NCBI GenBank assembly: GCA_021324355.1
Contig: JAJPJD010000020.1
Span: 1-49,239, forward strand
Direction of reading: 5' to 3'
Source: Actinomycetota bacterium
Lineage (GTDB): Bacteria > Actinomycetota > Acidimicrobiia > Acidimicrobiales > RAAP-2
Length of the DNA stretch: 49,239 nt
Below, in pieces: positions 23,623-31,104 of the stretch. Under the pieces are notes generated by a model, which worked only from the letters and a program-made list of their open reading frames with translations, made no database searches and was not told the DNA's origin. A program made the position numbers and the translations under genes. Positions within the stretch are counted from its first letter, which is position 1. Every line of letters begins with the position of its first letter.

Positions 23623-24041
23623 TACCCTCGCCTGCGGTGGCGAACACCCCTCAACTCCTCCGCCCATCCCAGCCGTTGCTCGCGCAGCTCGTCGGCATGG
23701 CGTTCGCGCATCTCACGCTCGACGGCCAAGGAGTAGTCATGGCGTTCCCTCTGGCGAGCGATTTCGGCAGAGACCTCCGCATCGGGAATGCCCCGCACAG
23801 GCGGACGACCCTTGACGGGAGCCGGCGCGCGCTTGAACGGCGGTAGCCCAAAGAGGGGAGCGAACACAAAGTAAAGACAGACAAGTGTCAAGGCACCGAA
23901 CAGCACGGCCGGCCACCAGGGAAGGGACGACCCTCTTTGAGCGGCGATTGTCCATACTGCAAAGGCGCCCCCGGCAAGAATCATCGCGGGCACTCCCCAT
24001 GCGGCGACCCATGCTCCATGACGGCCCTCTCCTGTCTGCAC
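23619..24041 (-). CDS. Two-helix membrane protein with charged C-terminal helix (passenger)
   Basis: 140 residues. Two hydrophobic segments (about 10-34, and 41-66 including WWPAVLFGALTLVCLYFVFA) are followed by a Pro-rich turn and a long Arg/Glu helix (IARQRERHDYSLAVEREMRE onward) likely to form a cytoplasmic coiled coil. The GTG at 24041 lies six bases after TAGAAT on the minus strand. The promoter sits just inside the right terminal repeat, so the gene belongs to the element. No homologous family is recognised. Confidence 0.65.
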   Translation of the reverse strand: MQTGEGRHGAWVAAWGVPAMILAGGAFAVWTIAAQRGSSLPWWPAVLFGALTLVCLYFVFAPLFGLPPFKRAPAPVKGRPPVRGIPDAEVSAEIARQRERHDYSLAVEREMRERHADELREQRLGWAEELRGVRHRRRGY

Positions 24042-24059
24042 AACGGAATTCTATCGGTG

Positions 24060-24083
24060 TGGTGCATCAACTAGATAGTCCCC
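24060..24083 (-). repeat. Right terminal inverted repeat of IS1595-like element
   Basis: On the minus strand it begins GGGGACTATCTAGTTGA and continues TGCACCA, matching the left end at 23 of 24 positions. Confidence 0.88.
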
Positions 24084-24091
24084 GAAGTTTC
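24084..24091. repeat. Right copy of 8-bp target-site duplication
   Basis: GAAGTTTC, identical to 21153-21160, marks the right insertion boundary. It is followed by GGGGATCGG, which shares its first five bases with the element end by chance or by target preference. Confidence 0.85.
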
Positions 24092-24187
24092 GGGGATCGG
24101 TTCTGCTGCGGCGGTGCTCCGGCGCATGGTGACGTCCTCGCTCACGTCGAGCCCCCCACGCGAGGCGAGCCGGTCGAGCTGGGCATC

Positions 24188-25282
24188 TCAGGCGGTCATC
24201 TCCGCCCACAAGAACCCAGAGAGCTCGCGGGCGATGGCGGTGACGACGGTCTTGCGGTTGGCCTTCCTGGCGTCGAGTCTGCGGAACCGTCCGCACAGGC
24301 GCAGCTGGGCGTTCCAGGACCGGGCGACGACGGCAGGGTCGAGGCCCTCCTGGCGACGCTTGAGCTCGGCACCGACCGACGGTGCCGATCGGTAGACCCA
24401 GGCGGACTCGACGAGTTGGGTGCGCAGATGGGTGTTGCCGGCGTGGGTGATGCCACCGCGCCGTGTCCGCTCCCCGCTCGAGCGTTCCGAGGGCACGAGC
24501 CCGCAGAACCCGCTGAACATCGCCGAGCTGGGAAAGCGTCGCCAGTCGCCGACTTCGGTGACCAAGGTGAGGGCTCCGAGCTCGGTCACGCCCCGATAAG
24601 CGGCCAGGCGGCGGACACTGTGGACGAAGGGCTCTGTGGCGAACCACGTGGCGAGCTCGGCATCGATGGCGTCGACCGCGGCTTCCCGGGCCTCGAGCGT
24701 GGCGCGGTAGTGGGCCAAGGTGGCAATGAGCGCCGGCTCGTCGAAGCGCTGGGAGCGGATCCAGATGTGGTGTTTGAGCGTCCAGTTCTTCCCGTCACGC
24801 CAGACTCGCCCGTGTCGCAGGAGGAATTTGTTGAGCCGGTGCTGGGCCCGGGTGCGGTCGAGCACCATGTCGGCCCGGGCCCGGCACAAATCCCGCACCG
24901 CCTCCTCGCCGACGGTGGGGACCCGCACGGCGCTGAGCTGTCCGCCGCGCAGCAGCAGGGCGAGGCGTTTGGCGTCTCGGCGGTCGGTCTTCACCCGGTC
25001 GGCGGGAGCCACGGGAATGAGCGATGGGGCCACCACCTCACAGCGCACCCCGAGGCGGCTAAGCAGGCGGGCCAGCTCGTAGCCGGTGGGCCCGGCCTCG
25101 TAGCAGGCCACCAGCCGTCGGGGGTCGGGGAAGCGGGCCACCAGGTGCCGGACAGCGTCGGGGTCCGAGGAGATCTTGTCCACCACCGGGGTGTCCGAGC
25201 CTGCCTCGAGCACCGCTGCGGTGATCGTCAACTTGTGAACGTCCAGGCCAAGGAGTGTCGAATCGTGCGGCACACTGATCAT
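24188..25282 (-). CDS. IS110-family DEDD transposase
   Basis: 364 residues with both IS110 domains. The N-terminal RuvC-like DEDD domain shows Asp14 (LGLDVHKLT), Glu62 (YEAGPTG), Asp100 and Asp103 (KTDRRDAKRLA). The C-terminal domain, which carries the catalytic serine in this family, has FSGFCGLVPSERSSGERTRR followed by GGITHAGNTHLR. The gene is intact from ATG 25282 to TGA 24188. IS110 enzymes work with a structured bridge RNA encoded in a non-coding end of the element. A strongly structured segment lies just upstream of this start. Confidence 0.93.
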   Translation of the reverse strand: MISVPHDSTLLGLDVHKLTITAAVLEAGSDTPVVDKISSDPDAVRHLVARFPDPRRLVACYEAGPTGYELARLLSRLGVRCEVVAPSLIPVAPADRVKTDRRDAKRLALLLRGGQLSAVRVPTVGEEAVRDLCRARADMVLDRTRAQHRLNKFLLRHGRVWRDGKNWTLKHHIWIRSQRFDEPALIATLAHYRATLEAREAAVDAIDAELATWFATEPFVHSVRRLAAYRGVTELGALTLVTEVGDWRRFPSSAMFSGFCGLVPSERSSGERTRRGGITHAGNTHLRTQLVESAWVYRSAPSVGAELKRRQEGLDPAVVARSWNAQLRLCGRFRRLDARKANRKTVVTAIARELSGFLWAEMTA

Positions 25283-25283
25283 G

Positions 25284-25361
25284 ACGGCCGGCTCGTTCCG
25301 TATGTGGCTCGGTCCACGTCATCGTGGGCAACCCACGTGATATGCGGATCGAGCCGGCCGT
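25284..25361. other. Structured non-coding end of the IS110 element
   Basis: Nested inverted repeats fold this stretch into one long arm: a 12-bp outer stem ACGGCCGGCTCG/CGAGCCGGCCGT (25284-25295 with 25350-25361), then CCGTAT/ATGCGG (25298-25303 with 25342-25347, one wobble), then CGTGGG-CAA-CCCACG (25323-25337). It lies directly upstream of the transposase start. It could be part of a bridge-RNA-like transcript, a translational control hairpin, or a transposase-binding end; it is shorter than known bridge RNAs. Confidence 0.5.
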
Positions 25362-25388
25362 TCCATACTCACTGAGGCTGCCCGCCCC

Positions 25389-27068
25389 TCAGGTCCCCAC
25401 CACCGCCGGGGCTGGCTCGGCCAGCCGGGCCAGCTCGGCCTCCACCGCCGCCTGGTGGGCCTCCCGGTCCCGCCGGGCCGCCGACCGGCGCCAGCGGCCG
25501 GCCAGCAGCGCCACGGTGGGGAGGAAGGCGACCTCGCCCCCCACGCACACCCACCACCACCGCCGCCACTGGGCCGGGGCGGCGGCCCGGGCCGCCAGCA
25601 CCTGGTGGCCATGGGCCGCGAGGTAGGCCCGGTCGGCCTGCGGGACCCGGCTCAAGGCGACCAGCCGGGACACCGCCTGGGCCGGCGGGACACCGGCTTT
25701 GGCCTCGATCTCCGCGAGGGCCCGGGCGATCGCGGCGTGGTCGCTGCGGTCGGCGCGCAGCGCCGCCAGGGTGGCGGGGTCGATCTGGCGGAGGGTCCGC
25801 ACCTGGGCTGGATAGGCGGCGGTGATGGCCTGGAGCCGGGGCCCGAAGTCGACCACCGGGCTGGCCGAGGTCACCACCGCTGGGATCACCAGGAAGGACA
25901 CCGCCACCACCACCCGCAGGACCCAGCCCCACACCGCCAGGCCGGTGGCCACCAAGGCCGGGTTGCGTCGCTCGAGGGTCTCGGTGAACGCGGCCATCCA
26001 GGGGGCGTAGGCGAACCCCCGGCTGGCCGAGAGCACCGAGATGAGCACGACGAAGGTGTCGTAGGAGGTGTCGGGGTGGGTGGCCCGGGTGGCGAAGATC
26101 GCGGTCATCACTACCGCCGCCAGGGTGCCGGCGACCACGAACGGCTTGCGCACCCCCACCGCGTCGGAGACCAACCCGACCACCACCACCGTGACCGCGT
26201 CGGCGGCCCAGAACCAGTTGCCGAGCCCGTTGGCCTGGGCCTGGCTGAAGCCGAACACCGAGGTGAAGTAGATGACGAAGAACCCCACCGCGGCGTAGTA
26301 GATGAGGAGGAAGACCCCCACCCCCAGCGAGGACACGAGGACCCGGGGGCCGAGCATCTGTCGCCACGGGCGGGCCAGCGCGGCGCGCACGTCGATCCCC
26401 CGGGCCCTGGCCTCGAGGAGGGCCCGCTCCTTTGTCGAGACCATCAGCTGGTCACGCAGACCCGCCGAGAGCTCGCGCAGCGCGGGGAAGGCGACCACGA
26501 ACACCGCCAGGCCCACCACGCCGGCGATGTGGAACTGGTCCTGCCAGGGGTGGAGGTGCGGCAGGGTGTTGGAGGCGACCTCGGAGACGGTGAGGCTGCC
26601 CAGCACCGGCCCCAGGGTCCAGAACCCCATGGCCCGGCCCCGACCGAGCTGGGGCGAGAAGTCCCGGACCAAGGCCGGCGTGGCCACCAGCACCAGGCCC
26701 TCGACGAACCCCACCACCGAGACCATGGCGGCGTAGCCAACCCGGCTGGTCGCGTTCGGGATGCCGAGGGCGGTGGTCAGGCTGGCCGCGAGCAGCCCCC
26801 ACAGGGCGATGTTGGCCCGGCCCCACCGGTCGGCCAGCCCGGCCACCAGGCTGGCGAGCGCGCCGAAGGCGTTGGACACCACGATCACACTCAGGTAGAA
26901 GCGGAAGGACATCTGGAAGTGGGCCAGCACCGAGGGCGAGACCGACCCGCCGACGTACTGCTGGTAGTAGAGGACGACCGTGGTGAGCACCACCAGGGCC
27001 AGATAGCCCGAGCGCCGAGCGGCTCCTGGGTAGTGGTCGAGCTCCCGGTGGAACAGCCGGCGGATCAC
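25389..27068 (-). CDS. MFS transporter with long extracytoplasmic loop
   Basis: 559 residues with about 12 membrane helices. The first cytoplasmic loop has the MFS motif A variant LVAGLADRWGRAN, and a second copy-like motif VSDAVGVRKP follows helix 8. Between the penultimate and last helices lies an unusual hydrophilic insertion of about 110 residues (roughly 415-525) rich in Ala, Arg and Asp, probably outside the membrane. The GTG start overlaps the DinB stop (GTGA), so the two are co-translated. Substrate unknown. The gene converges on the alkylsulfatase-like gene across the mobile DNA. Confidence 0.82.
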   Translation of the reverse strand: MIRRLFHRELDHYPGAARRSGYLALVVLTTVVLYYQQYVGGSVSPSVLAHFQMSFRFYLSVIVVSNAFGALASLVAGLADRWGRANIALWGLLAASLTTALGIPNATSRVGYAAMVSVVGFVEGLVLVATPALVRDFSPQLGRGRAMGFWTLGPVLGSLTVSEVASNTLPHLHPWQDQFHIAGVVGLAVFVVAFPALRELSAGLRDQLMVSTKERALLEARARGIDVRAALARPWRQMLGPRVLVSSLGVGVFLLIYYAAVGFFVIYFTSVFGFSQAQANGLGNWFWAADAVTVVVVGLVSDAVGVRKPFVVAGTLAAVVMTAIFATRATHPDTSYDTFVVLISVLSASRGFAYAPWMAAFTETLERRNPALVATGLAVWGWVLRVVVAVSFLVIPAVVTSASPVVDFGPRLQAITAAYPAQVRTLRQIDPATLAALRADRSDHAAIARALAEIEAKAGVPPAQAVSRLVALSRVPQADRAYLAAHGHQVLAARAAAPAQWRRWWWVCVGGEVAFLPTVALLAGRWRRSAARRDREAHQAAVEAELARLAEPAPAVVGT

Positions 27069-27631
27069 GAGGTGAGCCCGCCCAGGCCGACCAAGCCCCG
27101 GGCCAGCTCGATCTCCCCCAGGTGGCGCAGTCCGTGCTGGTAGATCCAGCACTCCAGCGCGTCCAGCACGGTGATCCCCTCGGGGCCAGCCACCCGGGCG
27201 CTGAAGGTGCTGGCCAGCTGCTCGGGGAGTGGTCGGGCGACCACCACCCGGTCCAGCTCGGCCGGGTCCAGCTCCGCCAGCCACGACTCCACCCGGTCGA
27301 ACACCTGGTGCAGGTACTCGCAGAAGGCGGCGTAATCGCCGATCCGCTGGTGCACCATCTCGGCGACCGTGCGGTGCTTGCCGTGGTCGGCGATGGCCGG
27401 GGCCACCCGCGCCTGCCAGCGGTCGTCCCAGATCGGCGGGGTCCCGGTGATCAGCATGAAGGAGGCGTCGATCATGTTCGCGATGTGGAACAGGCTGAAC
27501 GCGATCGGCAGCACTCCGTCGCGCTCGAAGTGGTTCACGTGACGAGCGTCCATGGTCTCGAGCGCGTCGCGGTACAGCGAGTGCAGCGCGCGCATGCGCC
27601 GCTGGAGCGAGTCGACGATGAGGTCTCTCAC
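27065..27631 (-). CDS. DinB-family four-helix protein
   Basis: 188 residues of the DinB/YfiT-like superfamily, four-helix-bundle proteins that usually bind a divalent metal through three histidines. Candidate ligands are the His in FSLFHIANMID (about 49) and the pair in YQHGLRHLGEIE near the C-terminus. Actinobacterial members include mycothiol-dependent transferases, so a thiol-transfer role is possible but not shown. The GTG at 27631 is five bases from GGAGG. It is the first gene of a pair with the MFS transporter and is divergent from the SRPBCC gene. Confidence 0.8.
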   Translation of the reverse strand: MRDLIVDSLQRRMRALHSLYRDALETMDARHVNHFERDGVLPIAFSLFHIANMIDASFMLITGTPPIWDDRWQARVAPAIADHGKHRTVAEMVHQRIGDYAAFCEYLHQVFDRVESWLAELDPAELDRVVVARPLPEQLASTFSARVAGPEGITVLDALECWIYQHGLRHLGEIELARGLVGLGGLTS

Positions 27632-27771
27632 GCGGCCTCCAGTGCTGGCGAGGGAGCCCAGTCAACCTGGCCCTGGACCTCGCGTCAACTCTGGTTGCGC
27701 GATAGCCCGAGGGCCGGTAGACCATCCGGCAGGCGGGCACAGCACGCCTTGACCACGGAGATGGGACCACC

Positions 27772-28176
27772 TTGCTTGCCAACCGCGGATCGCTGCGACG
27801 CCACGTCGTGGCCGAAGCCGGCGCCGATGAAGTGTGGAGCCTGGTCGGCGACCCGGCCCGGGTCGACCACTGGTTCCCGGGCATCGAGTCGGTACGGGTC
27901 TCGGGCGACGAACGCCAGCTCACGCTGCGCAGCGGGGCGGTGGTGACCGACACCATCGTGACCCTGGACCCGCTCCAGCGGCGCCTCCAGCACACCATGC
28001 GCAGCCCGCTGTGGCGCAGCCACCTCGGCACCATTGACGTGGTGGCGCTGGGGCCGCGACGGTGCCTGGTCGTCTACGGGACCGACGCCGACCCGCCGGC
28101 CATGGCCGTGGTCCTGGCCGGCGCCGCCGGCCAGGCGCTGGGCGCCCTGGCCCGACAGGCAGAGGAGCTCGGATGA
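27772..28176 (+). CDS. SRPBCC-family protein
   Basis: 134 residues with the helix-grip (START/Bet v1-like) fold: a first strand RRHVVAEAGADEVWSLVGD, then the typical turn PARVDHWFPGIESVRVSG, alternating strands and a C-terminal helix (AVVLAGAAGQALGALARQAE). These small proteins bind hydrophobic ligands or act as aromatase/cyclases or polyketide-cyclase relatives; the ligand is unknown. The TTG at 27772 is the only reasonable start and has a weak ribosome site. Its TGA overlaps the sulfatase ATG (ATGA), which suggests that the two work together. Confidence 0.75.
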   Translation: MLANRGSLRRHVVAEAGADEVWSLVGDPARVDHWFPGIESVRVSGDERQLTLRSGAVVTDTIVTLDPLQRRLQHTMRSPLWRSHLGTIDVVALGPRRCLVVYGTDADPPAMAVVLAGAAGQALGALARQAEELG

Positions 28177-29720
28177 CGGGGCGCAAGATCCTGTTCGTCA
28201 CCACCGACCAGCAGCGCTACGACACCCTCGGAGCCAACGGCGGCCAGCTGGCCCGCACCCCGGTCTTCGACCGGCTGGCCGCCGAGGGCACCCGCTACGA
28301 GCGGGCCCACCCCCAGTCGGTGGTGTGCATGCCGTCTCGGGCCACCATGCTGACCGGCCAGTACCCGGCCACCCACGGGGTCTGGATGAACGGCGTGCCG
28401 CTCCCCCCCGACGCCCCCTCGGCGGCCGAGGTGCTCCGGCGCCACGGCTACCGCTGCGCGCTGATCGGCAAGGCCCACTTCGAGCCGCTCCTCGACCCGT
28501 TCCTCCGATTCCCGGAGAACGCCCTGGCCCGCCTGGGGACCCAGCCGCCGGAGGGCTCCCACCGCGGCTTCGAGCACCTGGAGCTGGCCACCCATGGCAG
28601 CCTCGGGCCGCTCCACTACGCCCGCTGGCTGGCCGCCGAGCACCCCGAGGCGGTTGCCGGCTTCTACCGCCCCCTCGACGCCGACTTCCAGGTCAATGCC
28701 GAGGGCGGCGGGGACACCGGTGCCCCGCAGGTCGCGGTGAACCCGGTCGAGCGCGCCCTGTACCACACCGACTGGGTGGCCGACCGGACCATCGCCTGGC
28801 TCGACTCGCTGGGCGACGACGAGGACTGGTTCTGTTGGATGAGCTTCCCCGACCCCCACCACCCCTGGGACCCGCCCCAGTCCGAGATGGCGCGGATCGA
28901 CTGGCGAGAGGTGCCGCTCCCGCCCGGCTACGCCCGCTCGCCCGAGGAGCGGGCCCGCCTCATCGGGACCAAGCCCCGCCACTGGCGGCTGTGGTACGAG
29001 GGGGCGCTGGTCTCCAACTACGAGGCCCCGGCCCGCTGGGTCCCGGCGACCCTCACCGACGACCAGGTCCGAGAGGTGAACGCCCGCAACGCCGTGGAGT
29101 GCGAGCTCATCGACGAAGCCCTGGGCCGGGTGCTGGCCCGGATCGAGCGCCGGGGGTGGGGGCCCGACACCGACGTCGTCTACACGAGCGACCACGGCGA
29201 GCTGCAGGGGGACTTCGGCCTGCTGTTCAAGGGCCCCTACCACGTCGACGCCCTGCTACGAGTGCCGCTTGTGTGGCGGCCGGCCCCGTCCGTAGGCCGG
29301 GCGCCGGCGGTGGTCACCCGGCCGGTCGGCCTCCTCGACCTCGCTCCCACCTTCTGCGCCATCGCCGGGATCGACCCGCCGGGGTGGATGCAGGGCTCGG
29401 TCCTGCCCACCGATGACGCCGACGCCGCTCGGCGCCACTTCGACCAGGTGTTCACCGAGTGGCACAGCGAGCTGTTCGGGGTGGCGGTGCACGTGCGCAC
29501 CGTCCATCGCGACGGCATGACCTTGAGCGCGTACGACCCGGGGACGCTCCACGACGGGACCGAGGGCGAGCTGTACTCGGCCGACGACGGCCCCGTCCAG
29601 ACGGTCAACCGCTGGGACGACCGGGCCTGGCGCTCGACGCGCGACGACCTGCTCGGGGCCCTGCGCGAGCACCGACCGCCCCTCCGCCAGCCCCGCCTCG
29701 AGCTCGAGGCCCCGGTCTGA
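28173..29720 (+). CDS. Type I sulfatase (arylsulfatase/choline-sulfatase-like)
   Basis: 515 residues of the alkaline-phosphatase superfamily. The formylglycine site is Cys52 in VCMPSRATMLTGQYPATHG, the CxPSR motif modified by a formylglycine-generating enzyme. The metal-binding N-terminal TTDQQRYDTLG and the late motif YTSDHGELQGDFGL with a conserved Asp-His pair complete the active site. No signal peptide is visible, so it is cytoplasmic. GKAHFEP fits the GK.H block of the family. Substrate type (choline, aryl or sugar sulfate) cannot be determined. With the alkylsulfatase-like gene it is the second sulfate-ester hydrolase candidate in the window. Confidence 0.88.
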   Translation: MTGRKILFVTTDQQRYDTLGANGGQLARTPVFDRLAAEGTRYERAHPQSVVCMPSRATMLTGQYPATHGVWMNGVPLPPDAPSAAEVLRRHGYRCALIGKAHFEPLLDPFLRFPENALARLGTQPPEGSHRGFEHLELATHGSLGPLHYARWLAAEHPEAVAGFYRPLDADFQVNAEGGGDTGAPQVAVNPVERALYHTDWVADRTIAWLDSLGDDEDWFCWMSFPDPHHPWDPPQSEMARIDWREVPLPPGYARSPEERARLIGTKPRHWRLWYEGALVSNYEAPARWVPATLTDDQVREVNARNAVECELIDEALGRVLARIERRGWGPDTDVVYTSDHGELQGDFGLLFKGPYHVDALLRVPLVWRPAPSVGRAPAVVTRPVGLLDLAPTFCAIAGIDPPGWMQGSVLPTDDADAARRHFDQVFTEWHSELFGVAVHVRTVHRDGMTLSAYDPGTLHDGTEGELYSADDGPVQTVNRWDDRAWRSTRDDLLGALREHRPPLRQPRLELEAPV

Positions 29721-29735
29721 GCCGAAGGACCCCGC

Positions 29736-30104
29736 TCAGCTGCCGTAGGGGCGGGTCAGCACCTCGAGGTTGTGCCCGGAGGGGTCCTCGAAGTAGAAGC
29801 CCCGGCCGTTGGCGTTCAGCTGGTTGGGCTGGTGGTGGCCGGGGTCGGCCCAGTAGGTGAGGCCGCGAGCGCGCACTCGCTCGAAGATGGCGTCGAACTC
29901 CTCCTCGGTGACCAAGAAGGCGTAGTGGCTGGAGACCGCGCCCCAGCGGTCGTCGAAGTCCAGGCTCACCTGGTTGGCGGTCTCCACGCACAGGAACGGC
30001 CCGAACGCTCGGGGCGGCCCCAGGCCCAGGATCTCGGCCAGGAACTCGGCCGACTCCTGTTTGTCCTTGACCGGGACGATGGTGTGGTTCAGCTGGACGG
30101 GCAT
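29736..30104 (-). CDS. VOC-family (glyoxalase/dioxygenase-like) protein
   Basis: 122 residues, one vicinal-oxygen-chelate unit pair. The start LNHTIVPVKDKQESAEFLAE includes His7, a usual first metal ligand, and the C-terminal FEDPSGHNLEVLTRP is the classic VOC ending with a Glu ligand (about 114). A second His occurs in the middle at SSHYAFLV. Such proteins bind a metal and act as glyoxalases, extradiol dioxygenases or antibiotic-binding proteins; the reaction is not identifiable. The ATG at 30104 follows AAGGAGGGG. It converges with the sulfatase and is divergent from the SDR operon. Confidence 0.85.
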   Translation of the reverse strand: MPVQLNHTIVPVKDKQESAEFLAEILGLGPPRAFGPFLCVETANQVSLDFDDRWGAVSSHYAFLVTEEEFDAIFERVRARGLTYWADPGHHQPNQLNANGRGFYFEDPSGHNLEVLTRPYGS

Positions 30105-30216
30105 CGGTCCCCTCCTTGACGCTGCCTCAGTATCGCCGAGCGGGCAGCCGCCGGCTCGTGGACACCGGGCCCCGGCCGGTACGCTCGGTCGTCGGGTCGC
30201 CACGAACGGGGGGCAG

Positions 30217-31104
30217 ATGGAGTTGTCGGGCCGGACGGCCGTCGTCACCGGGGCGGCGAGCGGGATCGGCCGGGCGCTGGCCACCCGCCTCGCCCGAGAC
30301 GGCGCCCAGGTGGTGCTCGCCGACGTGGAGCGGGACCCGCTCGAAGCGGTCGCAGCCGAGCTGGCGGCCGGCGGGGCCCGCGTGCTGGCGGTCCCGACCG
30401 ACGTCTCGGACCGACGTGACGTCGAGGCCCTCGCCGACGCGGCCGACGCGCACTTCGGGCCGGTGCACGTCCTGTGCAACAACGCCGGGGTCTCCGGTGG
30501 CCGCTCGCCGATCTGGGAGGCCACCGAGGACGACTGGGCGTGGGTGCTGGGGGTGAACCTGCTGGGGGTGGTCCACGGGATCTCGTGCTTCGTCCCCCGA
30601 ATGCTCGCCCACGGCGAAGCTGGCCACGTGCTCAACACCTCGTCGGTGCTCGGGCTCTCCACCGGTCCGGGCTCGGTCTACGCAGTGAGCAAGCACGCGG
30701 TGACCCGGCTGTCCGAGGGGCTCTGGCACGACCTGCGAGCCGCTGGGTCCTCGATCGGGGTGTCGGTGCTGTGCCCGGGGATGGTCGCGACCAGGATCGT
30801 GACCGCCGAGCGGAACCGCCCGGCCCGCCTGGTCGATCGGCCGGAGGACCCGACGGCCGCCGCCCGCCGCCACCAGCTGGAGCAGCGGTTCTTGGCCGAG
30901 GGGATGGCGCCCGAGGAGGTGGCTGACCTCGCGGTGGCGGCCATCGTCTCGGGGCGCTTCTACGTCTTGACCCACCCCGAGTCGATCGGCCGCCAGGTCG
31001 AGCGGCGCATGCGGGCGATCCTGGACGGCTGGCGGCCGGCCGACGCCGAGCCGCTCACCGGCGGCCTTCGGTCATCGGCCACCGAACCAAGGAGGTCATC
31101 GTGA
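30217..31104 (+). CDS. SDR-family oxidoreductase
   Basis: 295 residues, a classical short-chain dehydrogenase. The cofactor motif TGAASGIG (about 11-18), the Asp-containing VLADVERD at the end of the second strand (suggesting NAD preference), NNAG, the catalytic Ser in LNTSSVLG and the YAVSK motif are all present. The C-terminal 60 residues extend beyond the core. The ATG at 30217 lies after a GGGGGG site. The stop overlaps the next gene (GTGA), so it is the first gene of an operon with an LLM monooxygenase, an unknown protein and a carboxylesterase. Confidence 0.88.
   Translation: MELSGRTAVVTGAASGIGRALATRLARDGAQVVLADVERDPLEAVAAELAAGGARVLAVPTDVSDRRDVEALADAADAHFGPVHVLCNNAGVSGGRSPIWEATEDDWAWVLGVNLLGVVHGISCFVPRMLAHGEAGHVLNTSSVLGLSTGPGSVYAVSKHAVTRLSEGLWHDLRAAGSSIGVSVLCPGMVATRIVTAERNRPARLVDRPEDPTAAARRHQLEQRFLAEGMAPEEVADLAVAAIVSGRFYVLTHPESIGRQVERRMRAILDGWRPADAEPLTGGLRSSATEPRRSS

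Larger units (their letters stand above)
21161..24083 (+). mobile_element. IS1595-like element with four passenger genes (2,923 bp)
   Basis: The element is bounded by 24-bp terminal inverted repeats beginning GGGGACTATCTAGTTGA (left 21161-21184, right 24060-24083 on the minus strand, one mismatch) and flanked by the 8-bp duplication GAAGTTTC. It contains a complete IS1595-type DDE transposase gene and, downstream, four more genes: a 73-residue protein (-), a DUF5343-like protein (+), a 54-residue protein (+) and a two-helix membrane protein (-). All five genes have TANNNT 6-7 bases before the start. Parts of the cargo (22320-22500, 23840-24060) are clearly AT-richer than the host. Intact ends, duplication and transposase suggest a recent insertion. 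Confidence 0.88.
24092..25385 (-). mobile_element. IS110-family insertion sequence (ends unresolved)
   Basis: A complete IS110 transposase gene with short non-coding DNA on its upstream side (25283-25388) and interrupted non-coding DNA downstream. IS110 elements lack clear terminal repeats and target duplications, so the ends cannot be fixed here. The downstream flank is split by the IS1595-like insertion and may continue into 20819-21152, which would make the IS110 element the older insertion. Confidence 0.5.
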
